Under the pieces are notes generated by a model. That model saw only the letters and a list, made by a program, of their open reading frames with translations, made no database searches and was not told the DNA's origin. From Streptomyces antarcticus (GTDB lineage: Bacteria; Actinomycetota; Actinomycetes; Streptomycetales; Streptomycetaceae), in assembly GCF_026627255.1 (NCBI RefSeq), contig NZ_JAPNLM010000016.1, positions 95,749-159,748 on the forward strand: DNA of 64,000 nt. Direction: 5' to 3'. The number at the start of each line of letters is the position of its first letter. Positions within the stretch are counted from its first letter, which is position 1. Made by a program: the position numbers and the translations under genes. Positions 43,998 through 54,363 of this stretch are shown here, in pieces.

Positions 43998-44921
43998 TCA
44001 GGTACGCAGCGCGCCGCTCAGACGCGACACGGCTCCGCCGAGACCCCACCGGTGCGCGAGCGCGTCGACCACGTCCGGGTGTGACGGATGTGACGGGAGG
44101 GCCGGGTTGAACTGCGGAATCGGCACGTCCCCGGCGACCTGGACCACCTTCGGGGCCACGGCCAGGTACGGCCGCGATTCGTCCAGGCGCTTGCGCTGGG
44201 TGGGGGTCAGCTTCGCCTTCGGGTCGTCGATCGCGGCGATGATCCCGGCCAGCGAGCCGTACGCGTCGAGCAGCTTCGCCGCCGTCTTCTCGCCGATGCC
44301 GGGGACGCCGGGCAGGCCGTCACTGGGGTCCCCGCGCAGCAGCGCCAGGTCCGCGTAGCCCGGGCCGTCCACCCCGTACTTCCCGCGCAGCCACGCCTCG
44401 TCGGTGATCTGGAGGGTGCCCACGCCCTTGAGGGGGTACAGCACGCGCCGCTGCCTGGCGTCGTCCACCAGCTGGTAGAGGTCCCGGTCGCCGGTGACGA
44501 TGTCCACCGGGCCGGTCGCGCGGGCGGTGAGCGTGCCGATCACGTCGTCCGCCTCGTACCCGGCGACGCCCACGCGGGCGATGCCGAATGCGTCCAGCGC
44601 CGCCTCGATGATCGGCACCTGCGGGGCGAGGGTGTCGGGGGTCTCCTCGACGTCCGGCCCGGTCTCGCTCTCGCGGGCGACGCGGTGGGCCTTGTACGAC
44701 GGGATCAGCTCCACCCGCCAGTGCGGCCGCCAGTCGGCGTCCATGCAGGCCACCAGGTCGTCCGGGCGGTGGTCCTGGACGAGGCGGCCGATGAAGTCGA
44801 GCAGGCCGCGCACGGCGTTGACCGGGGTGCCGTCGGGGGCCTTCACGGAGTCCGGCACACCGAAGTACGCGCGGTAGTAGAGGGAGGCGGTGTCCAGGAG
44901 CATCAGGCGTCGTGTCGTCAC
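43998..44921 (-). CDS. 5'-3' exonuclease (Pol I N-domain/FEN-like)
   Basis: 307 residues. A stand-alone version of the DNA polymerase I 5'-nuclease domain: LMLLDTASLYYRAYFG at the N-terminus, acidic metal ligands in ACMDADWRPHWR, GYEADDVIGTL and DIVTGDRDLYQLVDD, and a helix-hairpin-helix GVPGIGEKTAAKLL (about 200). It probably removes flaps or RNA primers in repair. The start is GTG 44921, giving MTTRRLMLLDTAS; ATG 44903 is an alternative. It shares an intergenic region with the SIP gene downstream. Confidence 0.92.
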   Translation of the reverse strand: MTTRRLMLLDTASLYYRAYFGVPDSVKAPDGTPVNAVRGLLDFIGRLVQDHRPDDLVACMDADWRPHWRVELIPSYKAHRVARESETGPDVEETPDTLAPQVPIIEAALDAFGIARVGVAGYEADDVIGTLTARATGPVDIVTGDRDLYQLVDDARQRRVLYPLKGVGTLQITDEAWLRGKYGVDGPGYADLALLRGDPSDGLPGVPGIGEKTAAKLLDAYGSLAGIIAAIDDPKAKLTPTQRKRLDESRPYLAVAPKVVQVAGDVPIPQFNPALPSHPSHPDVVDALAHRWGLGGAVSRLSGALRT

Positions 44922-45210
44922 GCAGACGATGATGCCGCAACGCGGGGGCCCGGCCGCCGGGGTGCCGGCACGGGCCGCCCGCCACCCGGAGCCCGGCTTC
45001 CGGCCCGCTCCGGCGGGAGCCCGGTCATCCTCGAGGGCGGCCGCGTACCGTGGCGGGCCGCGGACGGCCACGGAAGGTGACCGGGCGGGGACGGATGATC
45101 ACCGGTGGCGGGGGGCCAGTGCGCTCGTGCGCGCGAAACCGGAGGCGGTTGCTGCGTAAGGTGCTTACAGCACACCGATGTGCGACGGACAAGGGGAGGG
45201 CAGCCCCGCC

Positions 45211-45843
45211 ATGAACGACAGGGACGGCACGGACGGCACGCCGGATGGCAAAGACGACAAGGGCAGGGACAAGGACGGCAAGGAGCCGCTCCGGGTGGGC
45301 GTGGCCGTGCGCAAGCGGCGCCGCGCGCTCCAGCTGACGCTGGCCGCCGTATCGGCGCGCAGCGGTCTGTCCATCCCCTTCCTCAGCCAGATAGAGAACG
45401 AGCGGGCCCGCCCCAGCATGCGCTCCCTCGAGCGGGTCGCGGACGCCCTGGAGACCACGGCCGTCGAACTGCTGGCCGCCTCCGACACGGCCCGCACGGT
45501 GGACCTCGTACGGGCCGGTGACGACTCCGCCCTCACCCCCGTGCCCGGCGTGCGGCCCCTCGTGCGCGGCCACCACCAGCTGCACGCCCTGGAGTTCACC
45601 GGGGACCAGGACGCCGGCCGGGAGTACCAGCACCGCAACGACGAGCTGATGTACGTGGTCGCGGGCGCCTGCCAGGTGGAGGCCGAGGGGCGGGCGTACC
45701 GGCTGGAGAGCGGGGACGCGCTGTTCCTGTCCGGCGGGGTGCGCCACCGCTGGCGGGCCGTCACCGAGGACACCCGGATCCTGGTCGTCGCGGTGGGCGA
45801 GCACATCCACGCCACGTCCGAGCCGCCGTCCCCCGGGCGCTGA
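45211..45843 (+). CDS. XRE-family regulator with cupin domain
   Basis: 210 residues. After a charged N-terminal stretch rich in Asp and Lys, the HTH reads VAVRKRRRALQLTLAAVSAR then SGLSIPFLSQIENERARPS (about 28-70). A C-terminal cupin (about 115-200: HRNDELMYVVAGACQVEAEG and SGDALFLSGGVRHRWRA) probably binds a small ligand. ATG 45211 has AAGGGGAGGG; longer frames upstream lack it. It is 5 bases ahead of the BtuF-like gene and thus probably co-transcribed and translationally linked with it. Confidence 0.88.
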   Translation: MNDRDGTDGTPDGKDDKGRDKDGKEPLRVGVAVRKRRRALQLTLAAVSARSGLSIPFLSQIENERARPSMRSLERVADALETTAVELLAASDTARTVDLVRAGDDSALTPVPGVRPLVRGHHQLHALEFTGDQDAGREYQHRNDELMYVVAGACQVEAEGRAYRLESGDALFLSGGVRHRWRAVTEDTRILVVAVGEHIHATSEPPSPGR

Positions 45844-45848
45844 GCGGA

Positions 45849-46568
45849 GTGCGGCGGGTCGTGTCGCTGGTGCCGTCGCTGACCGAGGCGGTCGCGGTGA
45901 GCGCGCCGGGCCTGCTGGCCGGAGCCACGGACTGGTGCACGCACCCCCGGGACCTCGGGGACGCGGTGCGGATCGGCGGGACGAAGAACCCCGACGTACG
46001 GCGGATCGTGGAGCTGCGCCCCGACCTGGTGATCGCCAACGAGGAGGAGAACCGGGCCCCCGACCTGGCGGCGCTGCGCGCGGCGGGCCTGGAGGTGCTG
46101 GTCACCGAGGTACGGGACCTGCCGCAGGCGCTGCGGGAGCTGGACCGGTTGCTGGTGGGGGTGCTGGGGCTGAAGCGGCCGGGGTGGCTGGCGGACGCCG
46201 AGTCGGCCTGGGCCCGGGTGGAGCCGGGGGAGCCCTTGACGGCCTTCGTACCGGTGTGGCGGCGGCCGTGGATGGTGCTCGGCCGCGACACCTTCGCGGG
46301 GGACGTCCTGGCCCGCCTGGGGGTGCGCAACGCGTACGCCGGGCATGCGGAGCGCTACCCGCGGATCCCGGTGGAGGAACTGGCGGGCGCCCGCTGCGAC
46401 CTGGTGGTGCTCCCGGACGAGCCGTACCGCTTCACGGCCGGGGACGGGCCGGAGGCCTTCCCGGGACTTGCCGCCGCGCTGGTCTCCGGACGGCACCTGA
46501 CCTGGTACGGGCCGTCGCTGGCGGAGGCGCCGGCGGTCCTGGCGGAAGCCCTGCGCGCGGCTCGCTGA
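45849..46568 (+). CDS. BtuF-like helical-backbone metal/cobalamin-binding protein, cytoplasmic
   Basis: 239 residues. Fold of the periplasmic B12/ferric-siderophore binding proteins: VVSLVPSLTEAVAVSAPGLLAGATDWCTHP at the N-terminus, then GGTKNPDVRRIVELRPDLVIANEEENR. No signal peptide or lipobox is present, so it should be intracellular, unlike BtuF. The Trp-Cys in TDWCTHP and the PDVRRI repeat are family features. The substrate is unknown. GTG 45849 begins 5 bases after the regulator's stop. Confidence 0.82.
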   Translation: MRRVVSLVPSLTEAVAVSAPGLLAGATDWCTHPRDLGDAVRIGGTKNPDVRRIVELRPDLVIANEEENRAPDLAALRAAGLEVLVTEVRDLPQALRELDRLLVGVLGLKRPGWLADAESAWARVEPGEPLTAFVPVWRRPWMVLGRDTFAGDVLARLGVRNAYAGHAERYPRIPVEELAGARCDLVVLPDEPYRFTAGDGPEAFPGLAAALVSGRHLTWYGPSLAEAPAVLAEALRAAR

Positions 46569-46713
46569 CCGGGCCCGGCGCCCTCGGGGACGGGACGCGC
46601 GGCGTACGCGCGGGCGGGCCCGTCAGACGAGCGGCGGCGTGCGCCGAGGCCGCAGGGGTGCCGGGAGACCGCAGGACCCCCGGTGGGGCGGAGGACGGGC
46701 TCGCCGACGCCGG

Positions 46714-46782
46714 TCACGCGGCAGGCGAGCAGGGTGCCGTCAGGTGCGGGGGACGGGGCACGTCGCGGATCCTGCCAGTCAT
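46714..46782 (-). other. leftward start module with 22-codon micro-ORF
   Basis: On the minus strand TGTACA (46796-46791), CCTTGGTT and ATG (46782) copy the layout and much of the sequence of the two rightward modules. The reading frame encodes MTGRIRDVPRP and stops after 22 codons. Whether it is translated is unknown; the symmetry may simply reflect a palindromic operator. Confidence 0.35.
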
Positions 46783-46809
46783 AACCAAGGTGTACAACCT
46801 GGTTATGAC
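46778..46809. promoter_or_regulatory. 32-bp palindrome, putative autoregulatory operator
   Basis: GTCATAACCA (46778-46787) and TGGTTATGAC (46800-46809) are perfect inverted arms around a partly symmetric centre with GTAC. It lies 40-71 bases before the HTH protein gene and could be its binding site. Confidence 0.6.
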
Positions 46810-46852
46810 AGGCGGTGCCGTGGGGGTCCGCGGGTGTATAACCGAGCTATGA
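46805..46852 (+). CDS. 15-residue upstream micro-ORF of the HTH gene
   Basis: ATG 46805 lies 6 bases after TACAAC in a near-copy of the promoter-start segment used by the HTH gene. The frame MTGGAVGVRGCITEL stops at TGA 46850-46852, which overlaps the ATG of the main gene as ATGA. This would couple its translation to the HTH protein. It is short, and coding is inferred only from the layout. Confidence 0.4.
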   Translation: MTGGAVGVRGCITEL

Positions 46853-47449
46853 CAGGCGAAGAGGACGCGCCCCGGGACCCCGGGGAGCTGACCGAGGAAC
46901 AGGCCGGGCGGATGCTCGCCGAGATGAACGAAGTCATCCGCGCGGGCGAGGAGATGCGCAAGCTGCGCGGCGAGATGATCCAGCTGTTCGTCGGCTTCGG
47001 CTGGACCCAGGACAGGATCGCCCGGCTGACCGGCATGAGTCAGCCCGCCGTGTCCAAGCAGGTCGCGAAGGACAGGGCGGGCGAGCCGCCGCACCCGCCG
47101 GGGCTCTCGCTCGGCCAGTGCGACGGCCCCTGGCTCGAAGGCCGCCTCTGGGGCCTTGCCGAGGAGATCTCCGAGGCGCTCGACGGCGAAGCCCGCTGCA
47201 CCCGCTTCGTCCACGCGCTCCTGCGGGGCCGCGAGCGCTTCACGCCCCGGAGCGTCGACGAGCTGCGGCGCCTCGTCGAGGAGGACCTGAGGGGCCGTCC
47301 CGGGAAGGTGCCCGGCGGCTGCCGGGACGCCTACGACGAGATCAGCCGCGGCCTCGACGTCCCCTCCGCGGCGGCCCCGGGCGTACCGCCCCCCTCCGGA
47401 TCGGCGTCCGTACGGCGCGCCCTGGCCCGCCGGATCCAGCGCGACCGGC

Positions 47450-48592
<1,143 letters not shown>

Positions 48593-48662
48593 GACCCCAG
48601 GGTCCGGCGGGCGGAGACCGGTCGGCAGAGGGCATGTTCCTATGAGGCCATAAACTGATGTT

Positions 48663-49589
48663 ATGGGTAATGAGGAGTGGGTTCCGCTGGCGCACCGGGT
48701 GCCGGATCTGGGCGCGATGGAACTGCTGCTCGAGGTCGCGCGGGTCGGCAGCCTGAGCGGCGCGGCCCGGCGGCTGGGCATCACGCAGCCCGCGGCCAGC
48801 AGCCGCATCCGGGCGATGGAGACGCGGCTGGGCGTCGCCCTCGTGGACCGCTCCCCGCGCGGCTCGACGCTGACGGCGGAAGGCGCGCTGGTCACGGACT
48901 GGGCCCGGCGGGTCGTGGAGGCGGCGGAGGCCTTCGACGCGGGGGCGCAGGCCCTGCGCGGCCGACGGGACTCGCGGCTGCGGGTGGCGGCCAGCATGAC
49001 CATCGCGGAGTACCTGCTTCCGGGGTGGCTGATCGCGCTGCGTGGGCAGCGGCCGGACACGGCGGTGTCCCTGCACGCCGGGAACTCGGCGGTGGTCGCC
49101 GAGCGGGTCCTCGCGCACGAGGCGGACCTCGGCTTCGTGGAGGGGCTCACCGTGCCCGAGGGGCTGGACTCGGCGGTGATCGCGCAGGACCGCCTCGTGG
49201 TCGTGGTGGCGCCGGGCCACGCGTGGGCCCGGCGCACGAAGGGCGTGACGGCGGCCGAACTCGCGGCGGCCCCGCTGATCCTGCGCGAGCGGGGGTCGGG
49301 GACGCGGCAGGTACTGGACGCGGCCCTGGCCGGGTGCGGGGGATTCGCGGAGCCGCTGCTGGAGCTGGCCTCGACCACGGCGCTGAAGGCGGCGGCGCTG
49401 AGCGGGGCCGGACCGTGCGTACTGTCGGAGCTGGCGGTGGGGGACGAGCTCGCGGCGCGCCGGCTGGTGGAGGTGCCGGTGGCCGGGGCGCCGCTGGACC
49501 GCGCGCTGCGGGCGGTGTGGCCCACGGGCTCCCGCCCGGCGGGACCGGCGCGGGACCTCCTGTCGCTTACCCGGCGCCCGGCGCCGTAG
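48663..49589 (+). CDS. LysR-family transcriptional regulator
   Basis: 308 residues. N-terminal HTH (about 16-60: AMELLLEVARVGSLSGAARR then LGITQPAASSRIRAMETRLG), then the LysR substrate-binding domain. It probably controls the divergent TDT transporter. TAAACT (48651-48656) ends 6 bases before the ATG, so the mRNA appears leaderless. The dyads TATG-AGGC-CATA and CATAA-N7-TTATG in the 70-base divergent region are candidate binding sites. Confidence 0.9.
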   Translation: MGNEEWVPLAHRVPDLGAMELLLEVARVGSLSGAARRLGITQPAASSRIRAMETRLGVALVDRSPRGSTLTAEGALVTDWARRVVEAAEAFDAGAQALRGRRDSRLRVAASMTIAEYLLPGWLIALRGQRPDTAVSLHAGNSAVVAERVLAHEADLGFVEGLTVPEGLDSAVIAQDRLVVVVAPGHAWARRTKGVTAAELAAAPLILRERGSGTRQVLDAALAGCGGFAEPLLELASTTALKAAALSGAGPCVLSELAVGDELAARRLVEVPVAGAPLDRALRAVWPTGSRPAGPARDLLSLTRRPAP

Positions 49590-49677
49590 GCGCGCCGGGC
49601 TGGGGCGGCCGTGCGCCGCGGCCGTGTGCCGCCGCCGTGCGCCGCCGCCGCGTGCGGGGTCGTGTGCCGGGGACCCG

Positions 49678-50403
49678 TCAGGCCACCGGGACGCGGTCCG
49701 GGGTACGGAGGGCGGCGCGGGCCGCCGCGGCCTCGACCAGGGCGGCCGTCACACGGGTGTCCCGGTCCCGTTCGGGGTGCCATTGGACGCCCATCACCCA
49801 GTGCTCCGGGCCGGAGAGTTCGATCGCCTCCACCGTGCCGTCCACCGCGTCGGCCGAGACGACCAGGCCCCGGCCCAGCCGGTCGACGGCCTGGTGGTGG
49901 TACGTCGGCACCTGCGCCTCCTCCGGGACCGCGGCCGCGTACCGGGTGCCCGGCACCGGGCGCACCGGGTGCCGGGACATCACCCCCGGAGCGCCTACGT
50001 GCCCGTCGATGTGCTGGACGAGCGTGCCGCCCAGGGCCACGTTCAGCGCCTGCATGCCCCGGCAGATGCCGAGCAGCGGCAGGCCCGCCGCCAGCGCGGC
50101 GTCCAGCAGGGCCAGCTCCCACCAGTCGCGGACCGTCGCCGGGGCGCCCGTACGGGGGTCGCGGGCGGCGCCGTAGTGGACCGGGTCCAGGTCGGGGCCG
50201 CCCGCGACGACCAGCCCGTCCACCCGGCCCAGCACCTCCGCGGCCCTCCCGGGCTCGTCCGGCGGGAGCAGCACGGCCGCGCCGCCCGCCGCCTGGACGA
50301 GTTCGTAGTACCCGGAGGGGACCAGGGACGTCGGGAGGTCCCACACGCCGTAGCGGGTGGACTCCTCCACGTAGGTGCTGATGCCGATGAGCGGCCTGGG
50401 CAC
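49678..50403 (-). CDS. class I glutamine-amidotransferase-like gamma-glutamyl hydrolase (PuuD-type)
   Basis: 241 residues. The nucleophile elbow is LLGICRGMQALN (Cys about 112) and the His-Glu pair lies in VMGVQWHPERDRD. This is the gamma-glutamyl-GABA hydrolase branch, which frees the amine-derived acid from glutamate at the end of a gamma-glutamylated catabolic path. GTG 50403 has GGAGG 8 bases upstream. It follows the permease gene by 50 bases on the same strand. With the GlnA4-like synthetase nearby, the expected substrate is a gamma-glutamyl derivative of ethanolamine or polyamine oxidation products. Confidence 0.88.
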   Translation of the reverse strand: MPRPLIGISTYVEESTRYGVWDLPTSLVPSGYYELVQAAGGAAVLLPPDEPGRAAEVLGRVDGLVVAGGPDLDPVHYGAARDPRTGAPATVRDWWELALLDAALAAGLPLLGICRGMQALNVALGGTLVQHIDGHVGAPGVMSRHPVRPVPGTRYAAAVPEEAQVPTYHHQAVDRLGRGLVVSADAVDGTVEAIELSGPEHWVMGVQWHPERDRDTRVTAALVEAAAARAALRTPDRVPVA

Positions 50404-50453
50404 GTTCTCTACCTCCGGGACGGGAGTGGTGGCGTCGGTCAGGGGCCAGGATT

Positions 50454-51920
<1,467 letters not shown>

Positions 51921-51940
51921 CGTGCGCTCCTACCTCGGGG

Positions 51941-51962
51941 CAATGGTTGTGGGGCGTACCTT
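51941..51962. promoter_or_regulatory. CAATGGTT-N8-TACCTT site, permease promoter
   Basis: The site lies 21-42 bases before the permease start and matches in both halves and spacing a second one at 52831-52852 before glnA4. The GGT...ACC ends form a dyad typical of FadR-type GntR operators. The regulator is most likely the GntR protein encoded between the two sites. Confidence 0.65.
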
Positions 51963-52061
51963 TGCCGCAGTGGGGTGGAGTGCGCAAGACCTCTGCGTTA
52001 AACAGAAGTAACGAATACCTCCCCGCCCCGGGCGCGGAGAACACGCCACCCGGGCGCGGGA

Positions 52062-52808
52062 TCAGGCCAGGAACCCCCTCAGCAGGGCCGCGGTGCCGCA
52101 GCAGTGCTCGCGCATCGTCTCGCGGGCCCGGTCGGCGTCCCGCTCGAGCACCGACTCCACCAGCGCGGTGTGCTGCTGCTGCGAGTGCTCCAGGTTGCGC
52201 ACCAGGAGCGGGATGCAGTCCAGCAGGTCGTTCACGGTGGCCCGGACCGCCGCGTACTGGGCCGTCAGGGTGGCGGATCCGGCCAGTTCGCACAGGGTCA
52301 GGTGGAAGAGGGTGTCCTGGCGCCGGTAGTCGGCGAGCGGGGCGTCGTGCGTCGCGGCCAGTGCGGCGAGCAGCCGCTCGGTCCCCTCCTCGGTCAGGCC
52401 GTGCGAGGCGCACAGTCCGGCCGCGCCCACCTCCAGGACCTCGCGGAACCGCAGGGCGTCCTCGATGTCCACCCCCGCGACGCGCCGGCGCAGCTCCTCC
52501 TCGGTGCCGCCCGCCGGGGTGTCGGGGCGGGGCAGGACGAACGTTCCGCCGTACCGTCCCCGGCGGGCCTCCACGAGCCCCTGGTCCTGGAGCACCTTCA
52601 GCACCTCGCGCAGCGTGACCCGGCTGATCCCCATCCGCTCGGCCAGTTCGCGCTCGGGCGGCAGCCGCTCGCCGCCCGGCACCAGACCGAGCCGGACCAC
52701 CTGGAGGATCTGCTCCAGCGCCTCCTCGAAACCGTTGCCCGCCCGCACCTGCCGCAGCACGGGATTCAGCCGCGCGACGGCTCCGCCCTCACTCGCCGTG
52801 TCGGTCAT
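52062..52808 (-). CDS. GntR/FadR-family regulator of amine utilisation
   Basis: 248 residues. Winged HTH (about 25-95: EALEQILQVVRLGLVPGGERLPPERELAERMGISRVTLREVLKVL) and a C-terminal FCD ligand domain with helical acidic/His metal residues (FREVLEVGAAGL, RQDTLFHLTLCELA). ATG 52808 follows GGGGAGGG. It is divergent from glnA4 with a 77-base gap. In S. coelicolor the GntR regulator next to glnA4 (reported as EpuRI, from memory) represses ethanolamine genes; the same role is inferred. Confidence 0.88.
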   Translation of the reverse strand: MTDTASEGGAVARLNPVLRQVRAGNGFEEALEQILQVVRLGLVPGGERLPPERELAERMGISRVTLREVLKVLQDQGLVEARRGRYGGTFVLPRPDTPAGGTEEELRRRVAGVDIEDALRFREVLEVGAAGLCASHGLTEEGTERLLAALAATHDAPLADYRRQDTLFHLTLCELAGSATLTAQYAAVRATVNDLLDCIPLLVRNLEHSQQQHTALVESVLERDADRARETMREHCCGTAALLRGFLA

Positions 52809-52830
52809 CTCGGTCCCTCCCCTTCCCAAG

Positions 52831-52852
52831 CAATGGTTCTATTCAATACCTT
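52831..52852. promoter_or_regulatory. CAATGGTT-N8-TACCTT site, glnA4/GntR divergent promoter
   Basis: Second copy of the motif before the permease; 14 conserved bases with the same 8-base gap. It sits in the middle of the 77-base divergent region, so one protein bound here could control both the GntR gene and the glnA4 operon. Confidence 0.7.
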
Positions 52853-52885
52853 AGGCCTTCTCGGCTCACCGAAGGAGAGATTCCC

Positions 52886-54259
52886 GTGGTAGACCGCACG
52901 CCGTCGCTGACGCCCGACGAGCTCCGCTCGCTCGTCGCCAGCGGCGAGATCGACACCGTCGTCATGGCCTTCCCCGACATGCAGGGGCGCCTCCAGGGGA
53001 AGCGCTTCGCCGCACCGTTCTTCCTCGACGAAGTCCTCGAGCACGGCACCGAGGGCTGCAACTACCTGCTCGCCGTCGACACCGAAATGAACACCGTCGA
53101 CGGCTACGAGATGTCCTCCTGGGACCGGGGCTACGGCGACTTCGCCATGCACCCCGACCTCGCCACCCTGCGCCGCCTCCCCTGGAACCCCGGCAGCGCC
53201 TTCCTCGTCGCCGACCTCGCCTGGAGCGACGGCACGCCCGTCGTCGCCGCCCCCCGGCAGATCCTGCGCCGCCAGCTGGAGCGGCTCGCCGAGCACGGCT
53301 ACACCGCGATGGTCGGCACCGAGCTGGAGTTCATGGTCTTCCAGGACACCTACGAACAGGCCTGGAACGCCAACTACCGGGACCTGACCCCCGTCAACCA
53401 GTACAACATCGACTATTCCGTCCTGGGAACCGGCCGCGTCGAGCCGCTGCTGCGGCGCATCCGCAACGAGATGCAGGCCGCGGGCCTGGTCGTCGAGTCG
53501 GCCAAGGGGGAGTGCAACCTCGGGCAGCACGAGATCGCCTTCCGCTACGACGAGGCGCTCACCACCTGCGACCAGCACGCCGTCTACAAGACCGGTGCGA
53601 AGGAGATCGCCGCCCAGGAAGGCGTCTCGCTCACCTTCATGGCCAAGTACGACGAGCGCGAGGGCAACTCCTGTCACATCCACCTCTCGCTGGGCGACTC
53701 CGATGGACGCAACGCCATGGCAGGGGACGGACCGGACGATCACGGCGGAATGTCACCGGTGATGCGCCACTTCCTGGCCGGCCAGCTGGCCGCACTGCGC
53801 GACTTCTCCCTTCTCTACGCCCCCAACATCAATTCGTACAAGCGTTTCCGGCCGGGATCCTTCGCACCGACCGCCGTCGCCTGGGGCGTGGACAACCGGA
53901 CCTGCGCCTTGCGGGTGGTCGGCCACGGCCGCTCCATGCGCTTCGAGAACCGCCTGCCCGGCGGGGACGTCAACCCGTATCTCGCCGTCGCGGGCCTGGT
54001 CGCGGCCGGCCTGTACGGCATCGAGCACCGGCTGGAACTTCCTGAGGCGTGCGCCGGCAACGCCTACACCGGCGACTACGCGCACGTCCCCACCACGCTG
54101 CGCGACGCCGCCGAGCTCTGGGAGAACAGCGAGATCGCCAAGGCCGCGTTCGGCCCCGAAGTCGTCGCCCACTACCGGAACATGGCCCGGGTCGAACTCG
54201 ACGCCTTCGACTCCGCCGTGACCGACTGGGAACTGCGCCGCTCCTTCGAACGCCTGTAG
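52886..54259 (+). CDS. glnA4: glutamine-synthetase-like gamma-glutamylethanolamide synthetase
   Basis: 457 residues. Glutamine synthetase type-I fold: GTELEFMVF and ESAKGECNLGQHEIAF (metal-binding Glu residues), FMAKYDEREGNSCHIHLSL (His), INSYKRFRPGSFAP and RFENRLPGGDVNPYLA. In S. coelicolor the paralogue GlnA4 joins glutamate and ethanolamine with ATP rather than making glutamine (Krysenko and colleagues, from memory). Assignment to GlnA4 rather than the polyamine-using GlnA3 rests on the neighbours and is likely, not certain. GTG 52886 has GAAGGAGAG. The aldehyde dehydrogenase gene follows after 104 bases. Confidence 0.85.
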   Translation: MVDRTPSLTPDELRSLVASGEIDTVVMAFPDMQGRLQGKRFAAPFFLDEVLEHGTEGCNYLLAVDTEMNTVDGYEMSSWDRGYGDFAMHPDLATLRRLPWNPGSAFLVADLAWSDGTPVVAAPRQILRRQLERLAEHGYTAMVGTELEFMVFQDTYEQAWNANYRDLTPVNQYNIDYSVLGTGRVEPLLRRIRNEMQAAGLVVESAKGECNLGQHEIAFRYDEALTTCDQHAVYKTGAKEIAAQEGVSLTFMAKYDEREGNSCHIHLSLGDSDGRNAMAGDGPDDHGGMSPVMRHFLAGQLAALRDFSLLYAPNINSYKRFRPGSFAPTAVAWGVDNRTCALRVVGHGRSMRFENRLPGGDVNPYLAVAGLVAAGLYGIEHRLELPEACAGNAYTGDYAHVPTTLRDAAELWENSEIAKAAFGPEVVAHYRNMARVELDAFDSAVTDWELRRSFERL

Positions 54260-54363
54260 TCCGTCGGCCCCCGCCACCTGGCCCCCGGCACCTGGCCCCC
54301 GGCCCCGGCCGCAGCGCCACCGATCCGCCGACGCCACCGATCCGAAAGTCTGTGAGGCACCAC

